Shown here: positions 1 through 8,618 of the stretch, in pieces
Layout of the letters: every line of letters begins with the position of its first letter
Numbering within the stretch: the first letter of the stretch is position 1
Assembly (NCBI GenBank): GCA_003598975.1
Contig: QZIJ01000145.1
Coordinates: forward strand, 1 to 36,444
Source: Anaerolineaceae bacterium
GTDB taxonomy: Bacteria > Chloroflexota > Anaerolineae > Anaerolineales > Villigracilaceae
Reading direction: 5' to 3'
Length of the DNA stretch: 36,444 nt
The notes under the pieces: model-generated
What the model saw: the letters and a program-made list of their open reading frames with translations, nothing else
What the model was told of the DNA's origin: nothing
Database searches by the model: none
Position numbers and translations under genes: made by a program

Positions 1-519
1 ACAAATCAGCACAGGCTCACGCTCAGTGAGATAGCGCACCATCTCGAATAACGCGCTTCCTGAACCGACGATCATGCCCGCGCGGAATTCCGTCACGGGG
101 ACGTGGCTGTAGCGCAACTGCGAACCCGTCTCGTGGCGGGAGCGCAGATACGGTGATAGACGCGCGGTCGGGTCCACGAGTTCGCCGAGGTAGATGATTC
201 GTTCCACGCCCGCCTGTTCCGCGGCAGAGGCGAAGTTACGCGCCAATTGCAAATCATATTCGGCATCATCCTTTCCACCCTGCTGGCCGTGGATGAGATA
301 GTACGCGGCCGAGATGTCGCGCATCAACTCCGCGGCGCGTATGGGCTTGCTCATGTCGCAGGTGACCACCTCCACGTGTTTCGCCCACGAGAATCCCTCC
401 AGTCGCGAGGGGTCACGCACGAGGCAACGGACGCGGTATCCCGCCTCGAGCAGGCGCGGCACGAGACGTCCGCCCACGTAGCCAGTCGCACCGGTGACAA
501 GAATCCGTTTTTCGGTCAT
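1..519 (-). CDS. SDR/NmrA-type NAD(P)-binding oxidoreductase (partial)
   Basis: I translated this by hand on the minus strand: ATG at 519-517, open to the window edge (173 codons, 3' end missing). The protein opens MTEKRILVTGATGYVGGRL, a beta strand followed by the GxTGxxG dinucleotide-binding loop of an atypical short-chain dehydrogenase. It continues with RCLVRDPSRLEGF (the NADP-preferring basic region after strand 2) and ERIIYLGELVD (strand 5). Proteins that look like this in Chloroflexota and Actinobacteria are usually about 450-500 residues with a C-terminal DUF2867 domain, but that part is not visible. The substrate is unknown. It runs divergently from the ComEC-like gene, with a palindrome (538-570) in the 82-nt gap. 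Confidence 0.8.
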   Translation of the reverse strand, partial: MTEKRILVTGATGYVGGRLVPRLLEAGYRVRCLVRDPSRLEGFSWAKHVEVVTCDMSKPIRAAELMRDISAAYYLIHGQQGGKDDAEYDLQLARNFASAAEQAGVERIIYLGELVDPTARLSPYLRSRHETGSQLRYSHVPVTEFRAGMIVGSGSALFEMVRYLTEREPVLIC

Positions 520-537
520 GTTGTCTGATTGAAACAC

Positions 538-570
538 AGAAACCCGTTTTCTTCAAGAAAACAGGTTTCT
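538..570. repeat. Palindromic dispersed element, copy 1
   Basis: AGAAACCCGTTTTCTT (538-553), one spacer base, then AAGAAAACAGGTTTCT (555-570). The arms pair over 16 bp with one mismatch. The same arm sequence is seen at 9860-9892, so this is a dispersed palindrome and not a gene-specific terminator. It lies between two divergent start codons, where a terminator would have no purpose. Confidence 0.75.
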
Positions 571-588
571 GCTATTCCCTTTCTGTTG

Positions 589-594
589 TACAAT
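589..594 (+). promoter_or_regulatory. -10 box of the ComEC gene, probably leaderless
   Basis: TACAAT ends 7 nt before the ATG at 602, so transcription would begin at about the A of the start codon. No Shine-Dalgarno sequence precedes this ATG. No good -35 hexamer is seen. Confidence 0.5.
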
Positions 595-601
595 CGCCCC
601 A

Positions 602-3085
602 ATGTTTCTCCCCCTCTTCTGGTTCTCACTGGCTTTTCTACTTGGAATCATCCTCGGCGGAGCAGTCTTTCTGCCTGTTTCGGTATGGCTTTTCCTCGCG
701 GGGACCGCCCTCGTGCTGGGACTGCTCTGGCGCTTCCTGACCCACTCCCTCGACCTGACATCCCTCTCAAAAGACATCCTCTCCTCAACCGCCTTCCTCG
801 TCATCCTCTTCCTCGGCGCGGCCCGCTACCAGACGGCAGTTCCCTCTTTCGACGCGTTCGATCTCGGCTGGTACAACGACCGCGACTACGACACCCTCGT
901 CACCGCCTGGGTGACCGAACCTCCCGACCGCCGCGACAACTACGCCAACCTACGCGTCCGCGCCACAGGCATCGACACCGGCGACGGCACCGATCTTAAA
1001 GTGGATGGCCTGCTCCTCGCCCGCGTCGATCCCAACGATGAATATCAATACGGCGAAATCATCCGCCTGCGCGGGCGGTTGAAAACTCCAGCCGAGAACG
1101 AGGAATTTTCCTACCGCGATTATCTCGCGCGGCAAGGTGTCTACTCCACCATGTCCAGCGCGGATGTGACCGTCCTGCCGGGCAAAGAGGGCAACATCTT
1201 CACCGCTGGTCTCTACGCGCTCAAAAGCTACGCGCTCGAAACCATCTACCACCTCTTCCCCGACCCTGAAGCATCTCTGCTGGCGGGCATCCTCCTCGGC
1301 GTAGACAATGGACTCCCAAAAGACTTGCAACAAGCCTTCAAAGACACTGGCACAGCGCACATCATCGCCATTTCGGGCTTTAACATTTCCATCATCGCCG
1401 AACTCTTCCTTGCCGTCTTCGGACGCGCCTTCGGCAAACGACGCGGCGCTTTCTTCGCGGGCCTCGGTATCATCTTCTACACCCTGCTCGTCGGCGCGGA
1501 CGCGGCTGTGGTGCGCGCCGCTGTCATGGGCGTGGCCGCGCTCCTCGCCCGTCACTTTGGCCGCACACAGGACGGTCTCAACACCCTCTTCGGCGTCGGC
1601 GCGTTGATGGCATTATTCAATCCCCACTACCTTCAAGACGTTGGCTTCCAACTCTCCTTCTTTGCCACCCTCGGACTCATCCTATACAGCCAGCCTCTCG
1701 AGGCTCTCGCCACACGTTTCCTTTCAACCTTCAACCTTCAATCTTCAACTGTTGAGAAGACTTCATCCTTCATCACCAACTTCTTCCTCCTCACCCTCGC
1801 CGCGCAAGTCACCACCCTGCCAATCATGGCCTACCACTTCAACCGCCTCTCACTCGTCTCGTTCATCGCCAACCCGTTCATCCTGCCCGCTCAACCCGCG
1901 GTGATGATTCTCGGCGGGCTGGCCGACATCCTCGGCATGATTTTTCGTCCGCTCGGACAACTGGCCGCCTTCGTCGCCTGGCCGTTTGTGGCTTACACCA
2001 TCCGCGTAGTGGACTTTTTCGCGGGACTACCCGGCGCGGCCATTTCAGTGGACTTTCCTCTCTGGGCAGTTATCGTCTGGTACGTTGCGCTTCTCGGCCT
2101 GACCGTTGGCCGCGAACCGTTCAAGGAGTTTTTCGTGTCGCTGAAAACGCGTCTCCCCAAAATCCCCGTCTGGGCTGCGTTGACCGTGCTGACGCTCCTC
2201 GCCATCCTCGTCTGGCGCGGAGTCCTGTCCCTGCCCGATGGAAAGTTGCACATCACCTTCCTCAATGTCGGCACCTCCGACGCCATCCTCATCCAAACGC
2301 CCAACGGTGATAACGTGCTCATCAACGGCGGGGAAAGCCTCTCCCAACTTTCCAGCCAACTGGGCCAGCGGCTTCCTCTCTTCAACCGCAAACTGGACTG
2401 GCTGATCGTCGCATCCACGCGGGAGAATCAAGTCAACGCGTTGCCGCGCCTCGTGGATCGCTATCCACCCGCGCAAGTCCTCTGGGCTGGGAACGTGGAA
2501 GCCTCCTACCCGTCGCGGTCGCTCAACGCCTGGCTGACCAGCCATCAGGTCCGCGTGACGCGAGCGGAGGAAGATCAGGTTCTCGATCTCGGCGATGGAG
2601 CCGTCCTGCACGTCGTGTTTGTGGATGAACGCGGCGCAGTCCTGCTCGTCGAATATGGCAGTTTTCGCGCCCTGCTTCCCGTAGGCATGGGCTTCGACGC
2701 GTTGGACAAACTTGTCACCGACGATTCGCTCCCACCGCTGACCGCGCTCCTGCTGGCCGATTCGGGATTCGCGCCGCTCAATACTTCAGGCTGGATCGAT
2801 TTCCTCGATCCGCAACTCGTCCTCCTCAGTGTCTCAGCGGACAATCCCGATGGCCTGCCCAACGCAGCGACGTTGGAGGCTGTGGAGGGACGCGCACTCC
2901 TTCGCACGGACGTCAACGGCTGGATCGAGATTGCCAGCGACGGACAATCCATCTGGGTGGAAGTGGAACGCGGCGACCTGACTCCCACGCCCGCACCCAT
3001 GGAAGAACCGACCCCCACCGAGGAACCCTTTGCGACCGAAGAGCCATTCCCAACGGAATTCCCTGCAACCACCGAAACTCCATAA
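602..3085 (+). CDS. comEC: ComEC/Rec2-family DNA-uptake channel protein with degenerate beta-lactamase domain
   Basis: 827 aa. ComEC is the membrane channel that carries single-stranded DNA into the cell in natural transformation. The order is as in the family: N-terminal membrane segments and a DUF4131-like soluble part (about 1-190), the multi-helix Competence domain (about 215-490, with the LLAGILLGV and GTAHIIAISGFNIS signatures), then a metallo-beta-lactamase-like C-terminal domain (about 545-770). In that last domain DAILIQTPNGDNVLINGG is recognisable. However, the expected THPHxDH metal-binding motif reads ASTRENQ, and the usual LID before GG reads LIN, so the nuclease-like domain is probably inactive. 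The last ~35 residues are a Pro/Thr/Glu tail. The start at 602 fits the hydrophobic N-terminus and the -10 box just upstream. No other competence gene is in the window, so a role in transformation is inferred from family alone. Confidence 0.9.
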   Translation: MFLPLFWFSLAFLLGIILGGAVFLPVSVWLFLAGTALVLGLLWRFLTHSLDLTSLSKDILSSTAFLVILFLGAARYQTAVPSFDAFDLGWYNDRDYDTLVTAWVTEPPDRRDNYANLRVRATGIDTGDGTDLKVDGLLLARVDPNDEYQYGEIIRLRGRLKTPAENEEFSYRDYLARQGVYSTMSSADVTVLPGKEGNIFTAGLYALKSYALETIYHLFPDPEASLLAGILLGVDNGLPKDLQQAFKDTGTAHIIAISGFNISIIAELFLAVFGRAFGKRRGAFFAGLGIIFYTLLVGADAAVVRAAVMGVAALLARHFGRTQDGLNTLFGVGALMALFNPHYLQDVGFQLSFFATLGLILYSQPLEALATRFLSTFNLQSSTVEKTSSFITNFFLLTLAAQVTTLPIMAYHFNRLSLVSFIANPFILPAQPAVMILGGLADILGMIFRPLGQLAAFVAWPFVAYTIRVVDFFAGLPGAAISVDFPLWAVIVWYVALLGLTVGREPFKEFFVSLKTRLPKIPVWAALTVLTLLAILVWRGVLSLPDGKLHITFLNVGTSDAILIQTPNGDNVLINGGESLSQLSSQLGQRLPLFNRKLDWLIVASTRENQVNALPRLVDRYPPAQVLWAGNVEASYPSRSLNAWLTSHQVRVTRAEEDQVLDLGDGAVLHVVFVDERGAVLLVEYGSFRALLPVGMGFDALDKLVTDDSLPPLTALLLADSGFAPLNTSGWIDFLDPQLVLLSVSADNPDGLPNAATLEAVEGRALLRTDVNGWIEIASDGQSIWVEVERGDLTPTPAPMEEPTPTEEPFATEEPFPTEFPATTETP

Positions 3086-3138
3086 CCCGCATAAGAATTT
3101 GCAGTTTTGAAAACCACCTCTTTTTAGGGGGCTGCCAA

Positions 3139-3167
3139 TTGCCTTCAATTCCCAAATGGGGTATAGT
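3139..3167 (+). promoter_or_regulatory. Promoter of the diguanylate cyclase gene
   Basis: TTGCCT (3139-3144), a 17-bp spacer, and TATAGT (3162-3167). This leaves a leader of roughly 30 nt before the ATG at 3206, with GGTGGG as a modest ribosome site. Confidence 0.5.
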
Positions 3168-3205
3168 AATCGGGCAAGACAACCAATGCGCGTTCCGGTG
3201 GGCTA

Positions 3206-4864
3206 ATGCACTTGCAGTTCCATCCAAACTCGATTCTATTCCTGGCGGCAATGTTGATTTGCGCATGGATTGCCGCCGCCATCTGGCCGCGCCGGGCCGT
3301 GCCAGGCGCTCCATCCCTGCTGGTTCACATGCTTGGACTGGCGCTCTGGAACGGGGCTACCGCCGTCATGTGGATGGGTGTTTCATTGCCCTGGCAGGAT
3401 TTCTGGTTGAAATTTTCGACGTTTGGGGTGGTCATTGCTCCTGCCGCTTTTCTTGTTTTCAGCATCCAAATCTCGTTCAACGAAAAACGGCTGAAACGCC
3501 GCTGGCTTGCCCTGCTGGCGATTGAACCGATTGCAATGGTACTGCTGACATGGACAAACGACATCCATTATCTTGTATATAGCGCCCCCCAATTGTGGAA
3601 TTTCAAGGGACTGGCCGAACTGAAATGGCAACCGCACCTTTGGTTCTACATTGATGCGGCTTACATGCACCTGGTATACATTGCGGCCATCCTGCTCCTG
3701 GTCCGCTCCCTGCCGCGTCACGGCATATTGCATCGCCATCAAATGAGCACAATCCTGGTTGGAGCCTGCTTGCCTTTGATTGGCGACCTGCTCAACCTCA
3801 CGCTTCTTTCGCGGCTCTCATCGAACTTCGATATATTCCCCCTGCTCTTCACCATTTCAGGCGGACTGTATTTCTACGCCATGTCACAGCAGAAATTCCT
3901 GGACCTGATCCCTGTGGCGTACAGCGTTCTGATCAACAGCATGACAGACGGGGTGGTGGTGCTGGACGCGCACGACCGCATCGTGGAAATGAACCCGGCC
4001 GCCGGACAATTTCTCGGCATCATTCCCGGACGGGTAGCCGGCCGCGACGCAAAGGAGATTTTCGCCGCCTGGCGCGAGACCACCCAGCCAATTTGGGGAC
4101 AGCCCACCGTCCGCACAGAGATCAACATCATAGGCGATACCCCGCGCACAATTGACCTGAAAATCGTACCGTTGCTGGGCGAACGAAACCGCCCCCGCGG
4201 ACGCATGTTGGTCTTCCGCGACATCACCTCGCGAAAGCAAAACGAATCCGCCCTGAAGGCCAAAAACGAACAATTACAGGAACAACTGGAAGAGAACCGC
4301 GCCCTGCGCGACCAATTACGCGAACAGGCCACCCGCGACCCTTTGACCAACTTGTACAATCGCCGCTATCTGGAAGAAATGCTCTTGCAGGAATTGGCGC
4401 GCGCCTCGCGTGAAAATTATCCTGTCTGTCTCATCATGATGGACATTGACCGCTTCAAACTGGTAAATGACACCTGCGGCCACAAGATCGGGGACGATGT
4501 GTTGCAGACGCTGGCAACGCTCATCGTACTGCACATCCGCCGCTTCGACGCCGCCTGTCGTTTTGGGGGCGAGGAATTCGTCATCGTGATGCCCATGCTG
4601 TCCGTCGAGACCGCGCACCAGCGTGCAGAGTTCCTGCGCAAGGAATTCGCGGCCATGTCCATGCCTTGTGTCGGCATGACAGCCAGTCCCACCCTTTCCA
4701 TCGGGCTGGCTGTCTATCCAACGGATGGGATGAACGGCGAACAGTTGCTCGATGCCGCGGACCAGGCACTCTATGCCGCGAAGAGCAATGGACGTAATCG
4801 CGTCGTGGTCTATTCAGAACTGGCGGAAAAAAAGGAATCGTCAGAGAGGAAAATCTCCAGATAA
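3206..4864 (+). CDS. Membrane diguanylate cyclase: 7TM sensor, PAS, GGDEF
   Basis: 552 aa. Makes cyclic di-GMP from two GTP. Residues about 1-230 form seven hydrophobic segments like the 7TM region found in front of some histidine kinases (PF16927 type). A PAS domain follows (about 240-345, with DGVVVLDAHDRIVEMNPAA), then a coiled coil (about 350-380, KNEQLQEQLEENRALRDQL), then GGDEF (about 385-545). The active-site signature is GGEEF at residues 454-458. RRFD at 445-448, five residues before it, fits the RxxD inhibitory site that binds the product. Both suggest an active, feedback-inhibited enzyme. The signal sensed by the 7TM part is unknown. It follows the ComEC gene by 120 nt and has its own likely promoter. 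Confidence 0.9.
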   Translation: MHLQFHPNSILFLAAMLICAWIAAAIWPRRAVPGAPSLLVHMLGLALWNGATAVMWMGVSLPWQDFWLKFSTFGVVIAPAAFLVFSIQISFNEKRLKRRWLALLAIEPIAMVLLTWTNDIHYLVYSAPQLWNFKGLAELKWQPHLWFYIDAAYMHLVYIAAILLLVRSLPRHGILHRHQMSTILVGACLPLIGDLLNLTLLSRLSSNFDIFPLLFTISGGLYFYAMSQQKFLDLIPVAYSVLINSMTDGVVVLDAHDRIVEMNPAAGQFLGIIPGRVAGRDAKEIFAAWRETTQPIWGQPTVRTEINIIGDTPRTIDLKIVPLLGERNRPRGRMLVFRDITSRKQNESALKAKNEQLQEQLEENRALRDQLREQATRDPLTNLYNRRYLEEMLLQELARASRENYPVCLIMMDIDRFKLVNDTCGHKIGDDVLQTLATLIVLHIRRFDAACRFGGEEFVIVMPMLSVETAHQRAEFLRKEFAAMSMPCVGMTASPTLSIGLAVYPTDGMNGEQLLDAADQALYAAKSNGRNRVVVYSELAEKKESSERKISR

Positions 4865-5012
4865 TGGGGACAGGCCGCTCGATCCGCGCGAGGCGGAAAA
4901 ATCTCTCAGCAAACTCTTAGTTCGAAAGGGGGAAGATTCCATTAAACTGACTCATCCAGTATTCGAACAGGCATACATTCGAGTCTACCCCTACTTTATT
5001 GAGAGGTGAATC

Positions 5013-5924
5013 ATGTTCCGTTCCAATATCCCTTCCTCCGAGATTACGCCCAAACATGTTTATCTTTCGCGCCGCGATTTTATGAAAGCCGCTGGTGTGG
5101 TTGGCGCGGGCGCGTTGTTGGCCGCCTGCGCGCCAAATGCCGCGACTGAGACCGCTCCATCCGTGTTGCCAGATGTGCCCAACACGCTGGAGGACATTAC
5201 GAATTACAACAACTACTACGAATTCAGCACGGACAAGGAGGCGGTGGCCCCGCTCTCGAAGAATTTCCAAACCCGCCCCTGGGATGTGGAGGTGAGCGGG
5301 CTGGTGAACAACCCAAAAACCTACGCCATCGAAGACCTGCTTAAAAAATTTCCACAGGAGGAGCGCATCTATCGCCTGCGTTGTGTGGAGGCGTGGAGCA
5401 TGGTCATCCCGTGGATGGGATTTTCGCTGGCGAAATTACTGACCGAGGTCGAACCGACCTCGGACGCGAAATTCGTCCGCTTCGAGGCGGTCTACCGCCC
5501 GGAGGAAATGCCCGGGCTGAAGAGTCCGTTTTACGATTGGCCTTATCAGGAGGGACTGCGTCTCGACGAGGCCATGAACGACCTGACGCTTCTCGCCACC
5601 GGCCTGTACGGGAACCTGCTTCCCAACCAGAGCGGCGCGCCCCTGCGGCTCGTCGTCCCGTGGAAGTATGGATTCAAGTCCATCAAGGGCATCGTCAAGA
5701 TCGCGTTGACCGATACGCAACCCAAAACATTGTGGTCAACTGCATCGCCCAATGAATATGGGTTCTATTCCAACGTCAACCCGAACGTTTCGCACCCGCG
5801 CTGGTCACAGTCCAGCGAGCGCCGCATCGGCGACCTCGCCCGCCGCCCGACGTTGATGTTCAATGGCTATGAGGAGCAGGTGGCATATTTGTACGATGGC
5901 ATGGATCTGGCGAAGTACTATTAA
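5013..5924 (+). CDS. msrP: Methionine sulfoxide reductase catalytic subunit MsrP (molybdoenzyme)
   Basis: 303 aa. Reduces methionine sulfoxide in extracytoplasmic proteins, using a molybdopterin centre and electrons from MsrQ. The Tat signal [10 protein letters not shown] is followed by a hydrophobic stretch ending LLAAC (Cys39), which looks like a lipobox. [15 protein letters not shown] carries the Mo-ligand Cys124. [11 protein letters not shown] and the C-terminal [13 protein letters not shown] are typical and closely resemble the E. coli protein. The ATG at 5013 has GAGAGGTGA just upstream. It is followed by msrQ after a 157-nt gap that holds two repeats. The Cys after the Tat signal suggests a membrane-anchored lipoprotein; the E. 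coli enzyme is soluble periplasmic. Confidence 0.95.
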   Translation: MFRSNIPSSEITPKHVYLSRRDFMKAAGVVGAGALLAACAPNAATETAPSVLPDVPNTLEDITNYNNYYEFSTDKEAVAPLSKNFQTRPWDVEVSGLVNNPKTYAIEDLLKKFPQEERIYRLRCVEAWSMVIPWMGFSLAKLLTEVEPTSDAKFVRFEAVYRPEEMPGLKSPFYDWPYQEGLRLDEAMNDLTLLATGLYGNLLPNQSGAPLRLVVPWKYGFKSIKGIVKIALTDTQPKTLWSTASPNEYGFYSNVNPNVSHPRWSQSSERRIGDLARRPTLMFNGYEEQVAYLYDGMDLAKYY

Positions 5925-5928
5925 CCCG

Positions 5929-5982
5929 CTGCCCTAAGCGGAGTAACCGAGCGTTAGCGAGGGAACGAAGTCGAAGGGCAGG
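5929..5982 (+). repeat. Dispersed repeat between msrP and msrQ, copy 1
   Basis: Begins CTGCCCTAAGCGGAG and ends AAGTCGAAGGGCAGG. The ends are partly inverted (CTGCCCT / AGGGCAG). It belongs to the CTGAGCGGAGTCGAAGG-type intergenic repeats I know from many Chloroflexota and other genomes. An inverted relative lies at 6008-6053. Confidence 0.65.
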
Positions 5983-6007
5983 TACTTGAACCAATCCACT
6001 CATATAC

Positions 6008-6053
6008 CCATCCTTCGACTGCGCCGCAAAGAACGCGGCTCCGCTCAGGACAG
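6008..6053 (-). repeat. Dispersed repeat between msrP and msrQ, inverted copy 2
   Basis: On the minus strand it reads CTGTCCTGAGCGGAG and ends GCAGTCGAAGGATGG, matching both ends of the copy at 5929-5982 in opposite orientation, while the centre differs. The pair could fold into a long stem in the msrPQ transcript. Confidence 0.6.
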
Positions 6054-6081
6054 TGACAACTCAGTAAAAATATCAGGCTGA

Positions 6082-6741
6082 ATGATTAAACGCTACACCC
6101 CCCTCCAACTCCTCATCCACATCGGCGCGTGGATTCCAATCGCGCGGCTGGTCTTCGAAGCCTTTACTGGTGGTCTCACGGCGAATCCCATCCAGCACAT
6201 CGAGCAGCGCACAGGACGCGCCGCCATCACATTGCTGTTCCTCTCGCTGGCCGCCACGCCGCTCAACAGTCTCTTCGGGTGGAAGGAACCTCTCCAGCGA
6301 CGCCGCGCGCTGGGACTGTACGCGTTCATGTACGCGACCATTCACGTGATTATCTTCACTGACCTCGATTATGGTTTGGCGTGGAGTCTCATCCTCGAGA
6401 CGGTCTTCCAGAAGCCATACATTCTCGTCGGCGCAGCGGCCTTCCTCCTGCTCATCCCGCTGGCGATCACCTCATTCGATATCTGGAAAGTGCGCCTCAA
6501 GAAGAACTGGAAACGCCTGCACCAGACGGTCTATTTCATCGCGCCACTGGTGGTTCTGCATTACGCCTGGGGCAAAAAAGGGACTTTCTTCGCCTTGCAA
6601 GGCGACATCCTGCTCCCCCTCATCTATGGATTAATCCTCGTATTGTTGATGGTTTTGCGGATTCCCGCCGTGCGGCGATTCCTCGCCTCCGCGCGCACCC
6701 GATGGCGGCGGCCAGTCAACAGCAGGAACCCAGCCATCTAA
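6082..6741 (+). CDS. msrQ: MsrQ heme-binding membrane subunit
   Basis: 219 aa integral membrane protein of the ferric-reductase-like superfamily. It passes electrons across the membrane to MsrP. It opens MIKRYTPLQLLIHIGAWIPI, as in the E. coli family, and has about six hydrophobic segments. His residues in LLIHIG, YATIHVIIF and RLHQTVYFIAPLVVLHYAWG are placed as heme ligands. The position directly after msrP supports the call. The ATG at 6082 has only a weak ribosome site. Its last codons overlap the 3' end of era on the opposite strand by 4 nt. Confidence 0.93.
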   Translation: MIKRYTPLQLLIHIGAWIPIARLVFEAFTGGLTANPIQHIEQRTGRAAITLLFLSLAATPLNSLFGWKEPLQRRRALGLYAFMYATIHVIIFTDLDYGLAWSLILETVFQKPYILVGAAAFLLLIPLAITSFDIWKVRLKKNWKRLHQTVYFIAPLVVLHYAWGKKGTFFALQGDILLPLIYGLILVLLMVLRIPAVRRFLASARTRWRRPVNSRNPAI

Positions 6742-7658
6742 CCTTTCTTCTTTCTCTTCCCATCCTTTTTCACCTTATAACCAAACCGCTTCAGCCACTC
6801 CTCGTCGTTGCGCCAATCTTTCAGCACCTTCACGCGCAACTCGAGAAAGACGCGTCGCCCGCCCATGGCTTCGATCTCCGTCCGCGCCGCGGAGCCGATG
6901 GACTTGAGCATCTTCCCACCCTCACCGATCACAATTCCTTTTTGCGAATCGCGCTCCACGAAAACTGTGGCGGCAATATAGGCCATGCCATTCTCGCGCT
7001 CCTTGAACTCGTCAATGCGGACGGCGACTCCGTGCGGGACTTCGTCACGCAGATGATTCAGCGCGGCCTCGCGGATCAAATCCGCGGCGATCTCTTTTTC
7101 GTACAGGTCGGTCACTTGTTCGGGATCGAACTCTGGTTCGCGGACAGGCAGGAACGAGACGAGCAGATTCAGCAGACCCGCGAGACCGTCCCCGCGCGTG
7201 GCGGACAGCAGGATGACTTCCGCTTCTTTCTTGACGAGGGTCGCGTACGCCTCCCGACGCGCGGATGACACGTCAGCATGGATCAGGTCAATTTTGTTGC
7301 AACCCAGCACGAGCGGAGTCCGACGCGGCAGGAGGGATGCAATCCGCTCATCGTCCTCGGTAGGACTCGTCGTCACGTCCACCAGCCAGAGGATGGCATC
7401 TACACCATCCAATGATGCGCGCGCTTCCTGATTCAGAAACTCACCCAGTTTATGCCGTGGTGCGTGGATGCCTGGTGTGTCCACAAAAATCATTTGATAG
7501 GTTTCGGTGGTGAGGATGCCGAGTTGACGGCGACGCGTGGTCTGCGGGCGCGGCGACACGGCCGCGACCTTTTGCCCCAGCAGGGCGTTGATCAGCGTGG
7601 ACTTGCCCACATTTGGGCGGCCAAGAATGGCGATAAAACCAGAGCGGAAATCAGTCAT
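6738..7658 (-). CDS. era: GTPase Era, ribosome assembly factor
   Basis: 306 aa. Era binds the 3' end of 16S rRNA and helps mature the small subunit. GTPase motifs: GRPNVGKST (P-loop), the effector-region TT, DTPGIH (G3) and NKID (G4). The C-terminal KH domain is seen in VIGEGGKMLKSIG and the following FLELRVKVLKDWR. Length and order match the family, and the tail is Lys-rich (KKDGKRKKKG). Its ATG overlaps the end of the upstream transporter gene by 8 nt (ATGACTGA), so the two are probably translated together. Confidence 0.96.
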   Translation of the reverse strand: MTDFRSGFIAILGRPNVGKSTLINALLGQKVAAVSPRPQTTRRRQLGILTTETYQMIFVDTPGIHAPRHKLGEFLNQEARASLDGVDAILWLVDVTTSPTEDDERIASLLPRRTPLVLGCNKIDLIHADVSSARREAYATLVKKEAEVILLSATRGDGLAGLLNLLVSFLPVREPEFDPEQVTDLYEKEIAADLIREAALNHLRDEVPHGVAVRIDEFKERENGMAYIAATVFVERDSQKGIVIGEGGKMLKSIGSAARTEIEAMGGRRVFLELRVKVLKDWRNDEEWLKRFGYKVKKDGKRKKKG

Positions 7659-8538
7659 TTGTTTTCAGTTTGGGATTCCAATTCGTGACAAGCACACCCG
7701 AAATGATGAGCAGTGCACCGATGGCGAGTTGCCACGAGAGATGTTCCTGCAAAAAAATTACGCCGAGGACCACGCCGCCCAGCGGAAAAATGTACGTGAC
7801 GCTGATGGTGCGCGTTGGGCCGATCTCGTGCAGGAGATAATACCAGAGAATGAGCGCAACGCCCGAGCCAAGCGCGCCCAGCCAGAGCAGGGCGAACCAG
7901 GTGATGGGCAAATCCGGCAACGTGAACGGACGCTCCAACGCGGGCGCAGCGATCCACATGACGAGGTTCGCACTGAAGAAAGGTCCCGCACCGCGCACGA
8001 GACCGGGCACATGCCCGGTGTTCTTGCGCGCGTAGACCGTGCTTCCCGCGTAGAACATGGAAGCGACCACCACCGCCGCCTGCCCGATGAGAGAACTGTG
8101 CGCACCTGCGGATAAATCTTCGCTGAGCAGAATGACGACGCCTGCAAAGCCCGTCAGCAGGCCGAGGACTTTGGGAAGGTTCATCTTGTCATCGTGCAAA
8201 AGATAATGGGCGATGAGAATCGTGAAAAGAGGAGCGGTGGCATTGAGAATGGAGGCAATGGCCGAGTCGATGAATTGCTCCGCCCACGTGATGAGAAAGA
8301 ACGGGACCGCGACGCTGGTAACGCCGAGGATGGCGAAGGTGATCCAGGTGGCGCGGTCGCGCGGCCACTCCACGCGCGAGACGAGGGCCGCGCCACCCGC
8401 CGTCAACAGGCCAAAAAACACACGGAACGCGACTAGCGCGTATGGTCCGACCTCATCGAGCGCGATCTTGATCCATAAAAACGAGGTGCTCCAGATGAGT
8501 CCGAGCAGGATATAGGCGATCCAATGTTTGGTTTTCAT
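7651..8538 (-). CDS. EamA/DMT-family transporter
   Basis: About 295 aa with ten hydrophobic segments arranged as two EamA repeats of five; the second begins near SSLIGQAAVVVASMFYAGSTVY. The family exports or exchanges small metabolites such as amino acids or nucleotides, and the substrate cannot be read from sequence. I chose the ATG at 8538 over the GTG codons at 8547 and 8544. It gives MKTKHWIAYILLGLIWSTSFLW, the usual family start, and a TATAGT box ends 8 nt before it. Era follows with an 8-nt overlap, so the pair form one transcript. There is no obvious functional link between them. Confidence 0.85.
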   Translation of the reverse strand: MKTKHWIAYILLGLIWSTSFLWIKIALDEVGPYALVAFRVFFGLLTAGGAALVSRVEWPRDRATWITFAILGVTSVAVPFFLITWAEQFIDSAIASILNATAPLFTILIAHYLLHDDKMNLPKVLGLLTGFAGVVILLSEDLSAGAHSSLIGQAAVVVASMFYAGSTVYARKNTGHVPGLVRGAGPFFSANLVMWIAAPALERPFTLPDLPITWFALLWLGALGSGVALILWYYLLHEIGPTRTISVTYIFPLGGVVLGVIFLQEHLSWQLAIGALLIISGVLVTNWNPKLKTND

Positions 8539-8546
8539 TTTCACCA

Positions 8547-8552
8547 CTATAA
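8547..8552 (-). promoter_or_regulatory. -10 box of the EamA-era unit, possibly leaderless
   Basis: TATAGT on the minus strand, 8 nt before the ATG at 8538. A weak GGTG is the only ribosome-site candidate. Confidence 0.4.
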
Positions 8553-8618
8553 AAAGAATAAAAAAGCCCGCAGGCTTTCAACGGGCTGAGTGTATCATGG
8601 TTGATTCGATTTTTTCTA

